Below, one piece after another: positions 1-8,135 of a stretch of DNA of 64,000 nt; the first letter of the stretch is position 1, and each line of letters opens with the position of its first letter. The position numbers and the translations under genes are program-made. This stretch comes from Candidatus Limnocylindrales bacterium. Its GTDB lineage: Bacteria > Moduliflexota > Moduliflexia > Moduliflexales > JAUQPW01. A model generated the notes under the pieces. That model saw only the letters and a list, made by a program, of their open reading frames with translations. It searched no databases and was not told where the DNA came from. Location: NCBI GenBank assembly GCA_035559535.1, contig DATMBG010000026.1, positions 1 through 64,000 on the forward strand, given 5' to 3'.

Positions 1-108
1 GGGAGGCCTCCCGCCCCTACACAGGATAGGGGGAACTGGGGGGCTAGGGGGGATGGGAGGTGAGGTGGGGAAGGGAAGCTTTTAGGGGTAGATTTTTTCT
101 AATAGTAG

Positions 109-128
109 GGGCGTACGGCCGTACGCCC
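109..128. repeat. REP-like perfect palindrome, copy 1
   Basis: A perfect 20-base palindrome, GGGCGTACGGCCGTACGCCC. An identical copy lies at 55811-55830 and a variant (GATC-type core) at 1958-1977. All three are preceded by GTAG, and the last two are followed by GTAC. This copy interrupts a longer dispersed repeat, which suggests that it moved in. Confidence 0.8.
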
Positions 129-234
129 TCCCATAGTCGGAAAAGGGAAGCTCAGGGATTGCCCGGGTCTCTACTCTTCCCTTCCCTGGGAGAAAAGGGG
201 AGAAAGTTAAGAATAGGTATTCTGCCCTCCCCCC

Positions 235-268
235 AACCTCCTCTCCCGAAGCCTCGGGAGAGGAGGTT
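235..268. repeat. 15-bp perfect inverted repeat
   Basis: Arms at 235-249 and 254-268 are perfect complements around a 4-base loop. The arm core CTCCTCTCCCGA resembles the CTCTCCC-type palindromes at 39300 and 16535. It lies 42 bases before the first binding-protein gene and could act as a terminator for an upstream gene or as a dispersed repeat. There is no T-tract. Confidence 0.6.
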
Positions 269-309
269 CATGAGTATCCTTCGGAGTTCTTTGGGGATAT
301 ACTAAAACC

Positions 310-1923
310 ATGAGAAATTCCTCCAAGTTTTTATACCCACATGCGGTTCTGATGATTATCATCGGATTAGTCTTGCTCACCTTCACTTCCCGGGTCATAG
401 CCCAAGAACCTAAGAGGGGGGGAACTTTAAAGCTAATTCCCCATGCCGATCTAAAAATTCTGGACCCGATCTGGACTACAGCCTATATCACCCGCAATCA
501 CGGTTATATGATTTACGATACCCTTTTTGCTTTAGACGAAAATTTGAAGGTACAGCCCCAGATGGTGGATACCTGGCAGGTAAGTCCGGATGGGCTCCAG
601 TATACCTTCACGTTGCGGGAAGGTCTCAAGTTCCATGACGGCAGTCCTGTTACGTCCGATGACGTCATTGCTTCCCTCAAACGATGGGGTCAGCGGGATA
701 TTCTGGGTAAGCAATTGATGGATTATACAAGCCGGTTAGAGAAGGTGGATGATAAAACTTTTCGGTTGGAGCTCAAGGAGCCTTTCGGGTTGGTACTCGA
801 TGCTCTGGCCAAGCCAAGCAGTAATGTGCCTTTCATCATGCCGGCTCGAATTGCAGCCACTCCGCCTGATAAGCAGATCACAGAAGCCATCGGTTCAGGA
901 CCCTTCAAATTCGTGAAGGAGGAGTGGGAGCCTGGATATCGCGTTGTTTATGTCCGTAATCCAGATTATGTACCCCGTTCTGAACCGGCCAGTTATGGTG
1001 CCGGAGGTAAGCGGGTATATGTGGATCGAGTGGAGTGGTTATATATTCCCGATCCCGCAACGGCCAGTGCAGCTTTAGAAAGAGGAGAGGTAGATTATTG
1101 GGAACGGTTACCGGCAAGTCTTATTACCCAACTGGAAAAGAATTCCCATATTGCCATCTCAGTAACCGATCCGCTGGGTAGCCAGTATGTGCTTCGCCCT
1201 AACCATCTCCATCCGCCCTTTAACAACGTAAAAGCCCGTCAGGCTTTATTGTGGATGACCAATCAGGAAGCCTACATGCAGGCGGCTGTGGGTGATAAGA
1301 GGTTCTGGCGGACCTGTCTGGCATTTTTTATGTGTGGCAGTCCTTGGGAGACCGAGGTGGGATCGGAGCCGTTGAAACGGCAAGATCTGGAGAAAGCCAG
1401 TCAATTGATGCAAGAAGCAGGATATGATGGACGACCGGTTGTACTCATGGATCCAACGGATCGCCTGCAATTACATGCCATCATGCTGGTGGCCCAATAC
1501 TTGTTGACCCAGATGGGAGTCAAGGTAGATCTCCAGGCCATGGATTGGAGTACCCTGGTAGCCCGCCGGGCCGAGAAAAAGCGACCCGAAGAGGGGGGCT
1601 GGAACTTACTTCCTACGGAGTTTATCGGAGCCGATACGTTTAATCCGGCTGTAAACCTGACCATAGACGGCAGTTGTGACAAGGCCTGGTTTGGCTGGTA
1701 TTGCAGTGAAAAAATGGAGAAGTTGCGTGCCGAATGGGCTCGTACCCAAGATGAAGCTAAGCGGAAGCAATTGGTAGAAGAAATTCAAAAGCTGGCCTAT
1801 GAAGAGGTTCCTTATATACCCGTGGGACAATCTGCTTACTTAATAGCCTATCGAGATTATGTAAAAGGAGTACCTAAATTTACAGCTCCGGTCTTGTGGA
1901 ACGTATGGCTGGACAAGAAATAA
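310..1923 (+). CDS. ABC transporter substrate-binding protein, peptide/nickel family (SBP_bac_5), copy 1
   Basis: A periplasmic solute-binding protein that delivers a peptide-like or other small solute to the DppB/DppC-type permeases at 5.5-7.4 kb. The 537 residues match the usual length of the family. Residues 1-31 form a signal peptide ending VIAQ. The mature start (RGGTLKLIPHADLKILDP) and the motif LREGLKFHDGSPVTSDDV near 100-120 are hallmarks of the DppA/OppA/NikA fold. There is no lipobox cysteine, so it should be soluble in the periplasm. The next gene is a close paralogue and a third copy survives as a relic, so this locus expanded by tandem duplication. The substrate cannot be read from sequence. 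Other members bind opines, sugars or metal chelates. Confidence 0.93.
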   Translation: MRNSSKFLYPHAVLMIIIGLVLLTFTSRVIAQEPKRGGTLKLIPHADLKILDPIWTTAYITRNHGYMIYDTLFALDENLKVQPQMVDTWQVSPDGLQYTFTLREGLKFHDGSPVTSDDVIASLKRWGQRDILGKQLMDYTSRLEKVDDKTFRLELKEPFGLVLDALAKPSSNVPFIMPARIAATPPDKQITEAIGSGPFKFVKEEWEPGYRVVYVRNPDYVPRSEPASYGAGGKRVYVDRVEWLYIPDPATASAALERGEVDYWERLPASLITQLEKNSHIAISVTDPLGSQYVLRPNHLHPPFNNVKARQALLWMTNQEAYMQAAVGDKRFWRTCLAFFMCGSPWETEVGSEPLKRQDLEKASQLMQEAGYDGRPVVLMDPTDRLQLHAIMLVAQYLLTQMGVKVDLQAMDWSTLVARRAEKKRPEEGGWNLLPTEFIGADTFNPAVNLTIDGSCDKAWFGWYCSEKMEKLRAEWARTQDEAKRKQLVEEIQKLAYEEVPYIPVGQSAYLIAYRDYVKGVPKFTAPVLWNVWLDKK

Positions 1924-2117
1924 GTGTGGGAGTGTGGGAGTGGAGGGGAGTGTGTAGGGGCGATCGGCCGATCGCCCGTACTGGAGTATGGGAGTGGGGA
2001 AGTGTGGGCGTGTAGGAGAGTATAATCCCATATTTTTCACCTCCACACTCTCATACTTTCATACTCCCATCCTTCCATCCTCCCATACTTCCACATCCCC
2101 ACACTCCCATACTTTTT
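1924..2117. repeat. Strand-switching minisatellite with REP-like palindrome
   Basis: A run of GTGTGGGAGTG-like units at 1924-2012 changes abruptly to the complementary C-rich units (CACTCCCATACTTTC-like) at 2039-2112. The two halves form one large imperfect inverted repeat. A 20-base palindrome (GGGCGATCGGCCGATCGCCC) is embedded at 1958-1977. The same architecture recurs at 7914-8130 and in shorter form at 63228-63285. No coding is inferred. Confidence 0.8.
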
Positions 2118-3737
2118 ATGATGATGCAAGGTTCTCACAGGTTTTTGTACCGAATTCCGATCCGGCTGATCTTAACCGGATTATTCTTACTCAACTTCAC
2201 CCCATGGGCCTTATCCGAAGAGCCTAAAATGGGTGGAACGCTGCGATTTATTGCCCATGCCGATTTAAAGATCCTGGACCCCATCTGGACAGGAGGATAT
2301 ATAACCCGTAACCATGGTTATATGATCTATGATACCCTCTTTGCTCTGGACGAGAATATGAAAGTACGGCCTCAGATGGTGGATACCTGGCAGGTAAGTC
2401 CGGATGGTTCGCAATATACTTTCACCCTCAGGGAGGGTCTCCGGTTTCATGATGGTACTCCGGTTACCTCGGAAGATGTCATTGCTTCTATCCGGCGTTG
2501 GGGTCAGCGGGATGCCTTGGGTAAGTTGTTGATGAAGGCTACGGCCCGTTTGGAAGCGGTGGATACCAGAACCTTCCGTTTAGAGTTAAAGGAACCTTTT
2601 GGACTGGTTTTGGAAGCTCTGGCCAAGCCGAGTAGCAATGTACCTTTTATTATGCCGGCTCGAATTGCAGCCACTCCGGCCGATGAACAGATCAAGGAAC
2701 CTATCGGCTCGGGTCCTTTCAAGTTCGTAAAGGAAGAATGGGAACCCGGGCATCGGGTTGCTTATGTCCGTAACCCGGAGTATGTCCCTCGTCCTGAGCC
2801 GCCCAGTTATGGTGCCGGAGGTAAAAGGGTTTATTTAGATCGTGTGGAGTGGCTTTATATTCCCGACCCGGCTACAGCCAGTGCGGCACTGGGAGCAGGG
2901 GAAGTAGATTTTTGGGAATTTCCCCCCTACGATTTTATTACCCAGTTAGAAAAAAACCCAAATATTACCGTCTTTGTTTACGATCCCCTGGGCTGGCAGG
3001 AACAATTGCGGATTAACCATCTCCATCCTCCCTTCAACAACAAGAAAGCTCGTCAGGCCCTGATGTGGATGGTTCATCAAGAGACCTATCTTCGGGTGGC
3101 TATCGGGGAGAAGAGGTTTTGGCGAACGTGTTTAGCGTTTTTCACATGTGGTAGTCCCTGGGAAACCCAGGCAGGTGCAGAGCCTCTCCTGCGGCAGGAT
3201 CTGGAGAAGGCAAAACAGTTAATGAAGGAGGCCGGTTATGATGGACGGCCTGTTGTTTTAATGGATCCTACGGATATTCCCGTTTTACATGCACCTACCC
3301 TGCTAACTCAGCAATTACTGACCCAGATTGGGGTCAAAGTGGATTTGCAGGCTATGGATTGGAGCACGCTCCTGTCCCGCCGGGCTGAGAAAAAGCCCCC
3401 TGAGGAAGGAGGATGGAACCTCTATCATATAAGATCCCTGTCTGCCGATGAGTTTAACCCGGCAGGTGATCTGACCATTGTTGGTGATTGTAACAGTGTG
3501 GTTCCCGGCTGGTATTGTAGTCCCCACATGGAGGAATTGCGAATAGAATTAGCCCGTACTCGAGATCCTATCCGGCAAAAGGAATTAGTAGAAGAGATCC
3601 AAAAGCTGGCCTATGACGAAGTCCCCAAAGTACCGTTGGGGCAGTCCCTGGGTTTAGTCGCTTATCGTAAGAACGTGAAAGGGGTGATCCCCTTTGCGGC
3701 CCCCGTTCTGTGGAACGTGTGGTTAGATAAAAAATAA
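2118..3737 (+). CDS. ABC transporter substrate-binding protein, peptide/nickel family (SBP_bac_5), copy 2
   Basis: A paralogue of the preceding gene, alignable along its whole length. Shared stretches include HADLKILDPIWT, NHGYMIYDTLFALDEN, VDTWQVSPDG and PVLWNVWLDKK at the C terminus. The 539 residues start with a signal peptide (about 1-33, ending ALS). Three consecutive ATG codons (2118, 2121, 2124) could each start it. Differences cluster in the middle (residues about 255-290) and near 440-470, likely where ligand specificity is set, which suggests the copies recognise different ligands. The strand-switching minisatellite separates the two copies. Role: periplasmic capture of a solute for an importer whose permeases lie 1.8 kb downstream. 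Confidence 0.93.
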   Translation: MMMQGSHRFLYRIPIRLILTGLFLLNFTPWALSEEPKMGGTLRFIAHADLKILDPIWTGGYITRNHGYMIYDTLFALDENMKVRPQMVDTWQVSPDGSQYTFTLREGLRFHDGTPVTSEDVIASIRRWGQRDALGKLLMKATARLEAVDTRTFRLELKEPFGLVLEALAKPSSNVPFIMPARIAATPADEQIKEPIGSGPFKFVKEEWEPGHRVAYVRNPEYVPRPEPPSYGAGGKRVYLDRVEWLYIPDPATASAALGAGEVDFWEFPPYDFITQLEKNPNITVFVYDPLGWQEQLRINHLHPPFNNKKARQALMWMVHQETYLRVAIGEKRFWRTCLAFFTCGSPWETQAGAEPLLRQDLEKAKQLMKEAGYDGRPVVLMDPTDIPVLHAPTLLTQQLLTQIGVKVDLQAMDWSTLLSRRAEKKPPEEGGWNLYHIRSLSADEFNPAGDLTIVGDCNSVVPGWYCSPHMEELRIELARTRDPIRQKELVEEIQKLAYDEVPKVPLGQSLGLVAYRKNVKGVIPFAAPVLWNVWLDKK

Positions 3738-3800
3738 GAGAGCCCTGTAAGTGGACGTCTCTGAGCCTTGGTAATATTGGTTGCGTCCCAATTACCTGTG

Positions 3801-3924
3801 CCTCTTCAACAACAAGAAAGCTCGTCAGGCCCTGCCAGTGATGTATTTAACCCGGCCGTAAACGATGGCACAGTTGGGGATGGTGACGAGGACTGGTATG
3901 GTTGGTACTGTTGTAGCATGGGAT
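3801..3924 (+). pseudogene. Relic of a third SBP_bac_5 binding-protein copy
   Basis: Two fragments of the binding-protein gene survive in different frames. Positions 3801-3834 read LFNNKKARQAL, matching residues about 304-314 of copy 2. Positions about 3835-3924 read SDVFNPAV, then DWYGWYC, then a stop, matching the FNPA...GWYCS region near residues 440-475 of both copies. Everything between is deleted. A third tandem copy was therefore present and has decayed. Confidence 0.85.
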
Positions 3925-4227
3925 AACACCCTGCACACCGACTAACTGTTTAATCAGAGTGATCAGTACTTTTAGTTATATCAAAACCTTAGGAGATTTC
4001 TACAATTTCATTGACATCTTTCGTAGAGAAAGTAAAGTATTTGACACGTATTTGCTAAAGGTGTTTTATGATCGAAAAAGAGAGCAGATTCTTTAGAACT
4101 TCCTGTGGAACTCTGATTTTCCTCCAAAGCGAAATTAAAATTTTAAGTGAACGTAAGAGGAAGAAATTCAAGCTTCCTGCTATGGGGTTACCTGGACTCT
4201 CGCTAGGGAGATAGGGTAGAAAAGTCT
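3925..4227. other. Intergenic, no feature recognised
   Basis: This AT-rich stretch lies between the binding-protein relic and the next gene. It may hold the promoter of the 4228 gene. I see no confident -35/-10 pair, hairpin or repeat. Confidence 0.5.
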
Positions 4228-4881
4228 ATGGTTACAAGTAAGAATATAAATCTAAAAAGGAATAGGAAAATGTCCAAACCCGTTAAGAGTGTTACCTTAT
4301 TTAGAAATCCGGCAGATAAGGAGGTTTGGAGTAGAACCTCTCGGATCTGGCAAAGATTTATAGTGTCAGGCTTTGGACTGGTTATCCTTTTCTCATCGTG
4401 GTGTGTTCAGGCTCAAGAAAACATAAAGTCGAAAGATGTTGGATTCGTTTTAGACATAGATGGAAAATGGTTTTTAGATGGAAAACTTCCCCAGAGAATC
4501 CTTAGAGGACAATCTCTTCCGGCCAAAGGGACGATCCGGATCCAATTGCCTAAAGCCAAATCTAATAAGATCGAAATCATCCTTCTGAATGGGGAAAGAA
4601 TTAGCCGTCGTTGCAACAAACCAGAAGCCTGTAACCAACCTATTTTGCTCCCTGAAGTTATTAAAAGTAAGTCATCTCCAGTAGATCGGGTTGTAGTAGC
4701 AGTTAAGGAAGTTTTTACCAGCTATCCCGAAAAGTTTGTAGCAACTTTCAGTTTTTTTCAAGGAGCTATAGAGCTGACAGAGCAATGGGGCAGAGATGGC
4801 TTGGAACCTGATCTGATTCGCAGTTTTTTACATGCCTGCCTTGCATCCCTGGCTGAACCCCAATCCCCTGCTAGAAAATAA
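4228..4881 (+). CDS. Secreted protein of unknown function
   Basis: A 217-residue protein I cannot assign. Residues about 45-64 are a hydrophobic segment (FGLVILFSSWCVQAQ) that looks like a signal-peptide core ending AQ. The true start may be the ATG at 4270 (MSKPVKSV), which shortens the long basic N-region. The mature part begins DVGFVLDIDGKWFLDGK and continues with alternating hydrophobic strands (LRGQSLPAKGTIRIQL, IEIILLNGERISRRC), loosely reminiscent of FecR-type beta folds. Two cysteines nine or ten residues apart (RRCNKPEACNQP) could form a disulfide. It sits between binding-protein and permease genes on the same strand, but with large gaps, so a transport role is not implied. Confidence 0.7.
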   Translation: MVTSKNINLKRNRKMSKPVKSVTLFRNPADKEVWSRTSRIWQRFIVSGFGLVILFSSWCVQAQENIKSKDVGFVLDIDGKWFLDGKLPQRILRGQSLPAKGTIRIQLPKAKSNKIEIILLNGERISRRCNKPEACNQPILLPEVIKSKSSPVDRVVVAVKEVFTSYPEKFVATFSFFQGAIELTEQWGRDGLEPDLIRSFLHACLASLAEPQSPARK

Positions 4882-5049
4882 GAAAGAGGTAGGAGTTGAA
4901 AGAATATTAAAGATTTCAACAGGAAGAAGCAGGGAGACTTTCACATAAAGCTTTCTAGGGTTTGGGAAGGTTATCAGGGAATAGAGGTAGAAAGTTAAGA
5001 CAAAATTTGTCAAAAGGTGATTAAGCGGTTTTCCGATCATTGCCTCCGG

Positions 5050-5247
5050 TAACCTTTCTCGCCCTTCCTTGAGTTTGTCAACCCAGACAGTAACCTTATA
5101 TTCTTCCTGAGCTTTCTGTAAGATCGTCTTGGCTGTCTTAGAAATCGTAAGATTCCTATAGGCCTTAGTCTCTCCATAGTGTGCGAAGAAGATTTTTCCT
5201 TTAAGGGATTGATCGAAGATAAAGGAATACTTGACAAATTCAGGCAA
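5050..5247 (-). pseudogene. Possible gene relic, DUF3800-like fragment
   Basis: The minus strand reads about 65 plausible residues: KYSFIFDQSLKGKIFF, YGETKAYRNLTISK, then AQEEYKVTVWVDKLKE. The reading then becomes low quality and runs antisense into the neighbouring gene. From memory the fragment resembles part of DUF3800-type nuclease-like proteins. That link is weak. No start signal or intact domain is present, so it is best taken as a decayed fragment. Confidence 0.3.
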
Positions 5248-5508
5248 AAGGGTACAATAAATTCAGACTTTTGGAGGTGGCCCGGTTTGTTCCGGATCAA
5301 GACAGGCGAAAGGTTGATCCTTCAGCTCCTGAACCCTTGTCTACCACAGGATCTGTCTGTAGGGTAAAAGAAACTATCCTAGACCTTATGGGTCCCCTAC
5401 AGGATAAGTTGTTCTAGGGGAGTACAAACCCCAGAAAAAGGGTTCTTAAAAACGTGGTTAGCTGTTCAATCAGTTGCCTGGAGATGTCTTGAATCTGTAT
5501 CCTTAGAC

Positions 5509-5514
5509 AGGAGA
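5509..5514 (+). promoter_or_regulatory. Shine-Dalgarno selecting a GTG start
   Basis: AGGAGA lies five bases before the GTG at 5520. The in-frame ATG at 5544 has no such site, so GTG is preferred as the start of the permease gene. Confidence 0.65.
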
Positions 5515-5519
5515 CAGGG

Positions 5520-6485
5520 GTGCAGGTTCAATGGCTTTACCCCATGCAGAGTTATATTATCAAGAGAATACTGGGTGCCATTCCTGTGATGTTTGTAGTG
5601 GTTGTTTTCGTTTTTAGTTTATTGCGCCTGGCGCCAGGTGATCCGGCCGTGGTGGTGGCGGGAGATTACGCCAAACCTGAAGATATCATACGCATCCGAC
5701 AAAAGCTGGGATTGGATAAGCCGATACACGAACAGTTTGTAATATGGATGGGTCAAATCCTTCGAGGTGACCTGGGGACTTCCATTTTCACAGGGCTGCC
5801 AGTGGCCCAACTCATTAAACAAAGATTGGAACCGACCCTCAGCCTTTGTATCTTTACCTTAATTATCAGTACCGGTCTGGCTATTCCACTGGGAATTTTG
5901 GCGGCATGGAAGGCAGGGACATGGATTGATCGGGGAACTATGGTCTTTTCGGTCCTCGGCTTTTCCCTACCGGTCTTCTGGCTGGGCTTTCTACTCATGT
6001 ATTTTTTTTCTATCCAGCTTTCCATCCTCCCCGTCCAGGGTTATGCTCGGCTCAGCGAAGGGTTTATTCCGTTTATTAAACATCTGATACTTCCCTCCCT
6101 GGCATTGGGTATGATTTATACCGCTTTACTGGCCCGTATGACCCGCGCGAGTATGTTAGAGGTTCTCAAGGAGGATTATATTCGTACAGCTTTTGCGAAG
6201 GGGGTAAAACCCGGCCTGGTACTCATGCGACATGCCTTCAAAAATGCCTCACTACCTGTAGCAACTATTATCGGTACAGGCTTTGCGCTGCTTCTCGGTG
6301 GAGCGGTAGTAACCGAAAGTGTCTTCGCTATTCCGGGCCTGGGAAGATTGACCGTCGATGCCATTTTGCATCGCGATTACCCGGTTATTCAGGGTGTGAT
6401 ACTCTTTACTTCGAGTATCTATGTTTTCATCAACCTCCTGGTAGATCTCTCCTATGTCTTTTTAGATCCTCGAATTCGATATTAA
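5520..6485 (+). CDS. ABC transporter permease, DppB/OppB family
   Basis: Inner-membrane permease of a peptide/nickel-type importer, 321 residues, the normal size. The family N-terminus is clear (YIIKRILGAIPVMFVVVVFVFSLLRLAPGDP), with the conserved RLAPGDP after the first membrane span. About six hydrophobic segments follow. The cytoplasmic EAA-type loop (YIRTAFAKGVKPGLVLMRHAF...LPV, about residues 220-246) is where the ATPase docks. The GTG start is chosen on its Shine-Dalgarno. The DppC-type gene begins 5 bases after the stop, so the two are co-transcribed. The partner ATPases (DppD/DppF) are not in this window. Confidence 0.95.
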   Translation: MQVQWLYPMQSYIIKRILGAIPVMFVVVVFVFSLLRLAPGDPAVVVAGDYAKPEDIIRIRQKLGLDKPIHEQFVIWMGQILRGDLGTSIFTGLPVAQLIKQRLEPTLSLCIFTLIISTGLAIPLGILAAWKAGTWIDRGTMVFSVLGFSLPVFWLGFLLMYFFSIQLSILPVQGYARLSEGFIPFIKHLILPSLALGMIYTALLARMTRASMLEVLKEDYIRTAFAKGVKPGLVLMRHAFKNASLPVATIIGTGFALLLGGAVVTESVFAIPGLGRLTVDAILHRDYPVIQGVILFTSSIYVFINLLVDLSYVFLDPRIRY

Positions 6486-6490
6486 GCGAC

Positions 6491-7381
6491 ATGAAAACAA
6501 CGGTACCTGTTAAAATAATCGCCCCCTGGAAATACGTAGATAACCAAATCCATGGGATACCTCGATTCTTGAAACGCCATCCAACTATGTGCCTGGGAAT
6601 CTTCCTGCTGGCCGTGATGAGCCTGATAGCCCTGGGGGCTCCGTTATGGTCACAGTTAGATCCGTTGGCCATTAATCCCATTGACCGACTTCAAGGACCT
6701 TCTGTTAAGCATTGGTTTGGAACAGACCATCTGGGACGGGATATTTATGCACGAACGATTTATGGTAGCCGCATCTCCCTGATAGTAGGACTTTGTGTGG
6801 CAACATTGAGTATGATCATCGGCTTAACCATTGGGTTAATCAGCGGATATGACCGACGTCTGGATATGGTGATCATGCGGATCATGGATGGATTGATGGC
6901 TATCCCGGCTATTTTACTGGCAATTGCTTTGATGGCTTTAATGCGGGCCAGTGTACAAAACGTTATCATCGCTTTAGTCATTCCCGAAGTTCCTCGCGTG
7001 GTTCGTGTCGTACGGGCTGCAGTATTAAGCTTACGAGAACAACCCTTTGTGGAAGCTACACGAGCTGCCGGGGCCTGGATCCCCAGGATCCTCTTTCGTC
7101 ACATCTTGCCCAACACCCTGGCTCCTTTAATTGTACAAGGTACGTATATCTGTGCCTCCGCCATTATTATTGAGGCTTACCTCAGCTTTCTGGGAGCCGG
7201 TACACCTCCTCAAATTCCCAGTTGGGGAAATATGATGGCCGAAGGACGTCCTTACGTGCAAATCGCTTTTTGGATTATCCTCTTCCCAGGACTCTTCCTG
7301 GCTCTGACAGTCCTTGCTATTAATCTGGTAGGCGATGGCTTAAGAGATACGCTAGATCCTAAGCTTGCACGTCGGATGTAA
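6491..7381 (+). CDS. ABC transporter permease, DppC/OppC family
   Basis: Second permease of the importer, 296 residues. It has the OppC-type N-terminal region before the first span (RFLKRHPTMCLGIFLLAVMSLIAL), then the conserved HWFGTDHLGRDIYARTIYGSRISL motif of this family, five more hydrophobic spans, and an EAA loop near 195-220 (QPFVEATRAAGA...RHILPN). It lies 5 bases behind the DppB-type gene, so the two form a heterodimeric channel. No ATPase gene follows. The next gene is a small secreted protein, so the transporter must recruit ATPases encoded elsewhere. Confidence 0.95.
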   Translation: MKTTVPVKIIAPWKYVDNQIHGIPRFLKRHPTMCLGIFLLAVMSLIALGAPLWSQLDPLAINPIDRLQGPSVKHWFGTDHLGRDIYARTIYGSRISLIVGLCVATLSMIIGLTIGLISGYDRRLDMVIMRIMDGLMAIPAILLAIALMALMRASVQNVIIALVIPEVPRVVRVVRAAVLSLREQPFVEATRAAGAWIPRILFRHILPNTLAPLIVQGTYICASAIIIEAYLSFLGAGTPPQIPSWGNMMAEGRPYVQIAFWIILFPGLFLALTVLAINLVGDGLRDTLDPKLARRM

Positions 7382-7485
7382 AAATCCACCGGGATGAACA
7401 CGTGGAGATACAGAACCACAGGGATAAAAAAATCTCCGTGCCCTTGCATCTCACTTATAAGGTGGTGTTAGTAGTTAAAGCTATA

Positions 7486-7911
7486 ATGAGGGTTGTTGAT
7501 AAAATTCTCTTCCTGCTCCTTCTGATAAATCTTCTGCTTTTTCCGGTACCCCCCTTAGCCCAGGATGAACCTTTCAAAGGTCTCAAGGTTCTTACCGATG
7601 AACTGGAAATCACCCCGCCGATGATAGGTGCCATCCGCGTAGATGGGATAACACCACCCCTTTACCTCTATACGGATAAGAATGCGGAAAATTTTGGGAT
7701 TCGACGTATTAACTTTCCAAATGGCGGTTTTATGAATCAGTTGATTGCACTTGAAGTCACCGTTATAGTTAAAAACGGGGGCTCTACCATTCCCGTCAGT
7801 ATTCTGGATCGCGATGTGAAAGGATTTACCACTCAGATTTTTGCCGTTCCCATCGTGAACCTCAACAATAATACCCGGCTGATTCTTAAATATTGGGCAG
7901 CCGGCTATTAA
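7486..7911 (+). CDS. Small secreted protein of unknown function
   Basis: 141 residues from the ATG at 7486; an upstream GTG at 7402 would add 28 hydrophilic residues. Residues about 5-23 form a signal peptide (LFLLLLINLLLFPVPPLAQ). The mature part reads as a compact beta domain (FKGLKVLTDELEITPPMIGAIRVDG, VTVIVKNGGSTIPVSILDRDV) and ends in a hydrophobic strand followed by WAAGY. I do not recognise a family. It could be a periplasmic or outer-surface beta protein. It ends just before the second strand-switching minisatellite, so it is probably not translationally linked to the FG-GAP gene beyond. Confidence 0.65.
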   Translation: MRVVDKILFLLLLINLLLFPVPPLAQDEPFKGLKVLTDELEITPPMIGAIRVDGITPPLYLYTDKNAENFGIRRINFPNGGFMNQLIALEVTVIVKNGGSTIPVSILDRDVKGFTTQIFAVPIVNLNNNTRLILKYWAAGY

Positions 7912-7913
7912 GT

Positions 7914-8130
7914 CCGGGTATGGGAGTGTGGGAGTGGGGAAGTGGGGAAGTATGGAAGTATAGGAGTGGGGGAGTGGGGAAGTGGGGGAGTGGGGAAGTG
8001 GGGGGGAGAATAAGTACTTATACCCCCATACCCCCATACTCCCATACTTCCATACCCCCCTACTTCCACCCTTTCATACCCCCATACTCCCACACTCCCA
8101 TACTCCCTTACTTCCCCACTCCCACACCTT
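7914..8130. repeat. Strand-switching minisatellite, second locus
   Basis: GGGAGTGGGGAAGT-type units fill about 7916-8006, then flip to their complement (CATACCCCCATACTCC-type units) at about 8020-8128. The whole can fold into a long cruciform and contains many G-runs. It matches the composition and layout of 1924-2117. ORFs that read through it give artificial HTPILPYFHT-like peptides, so the downstream gene start is placed after it. Confidence 0.8.
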
Positions 8131-8135
8131 TATTC

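Larger units (their letters stand above)
1..309. other. Gene-free leader with palindromes
   Basis: No convincing gene is seen. The stretch is G-rich and holds a short palindrome near the left edge (GGGAGGCCTCCC), a 20-base palindrome at 109-128 and a strong hairpin at 235-268. Positions about 78-180 match two other intergenic stretches of the window (32680-32765 and 46545-46633), with the 109-128 palindrome in place of part of the repeat. Short ORFs here are low-complexity shadows. Confidence 0.6.

Noticed and set aside
3896-3920. TGG-N9-AGC match to the sigma-54 spacing
   Set aside because: It lies in the relic of the binding-protein gene, encoding the WYGWYC motif, and lacks a TTGC element.
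5037-5300. Alternative minus-strand reading frame over the DUF3800-like relic
   Set aside because: Its basic, Ser/Leu-rich sequence has no domain. It is the shadow of the other frame.
7893-8135. N-terminal extension of the FG-GAP protein
   Set aside because: It would be translated from the minisatellite and gives HTPILPYFHT-like peptides with no signal-peptide logic. The ATG at 8136 begins a proper signal peptide.
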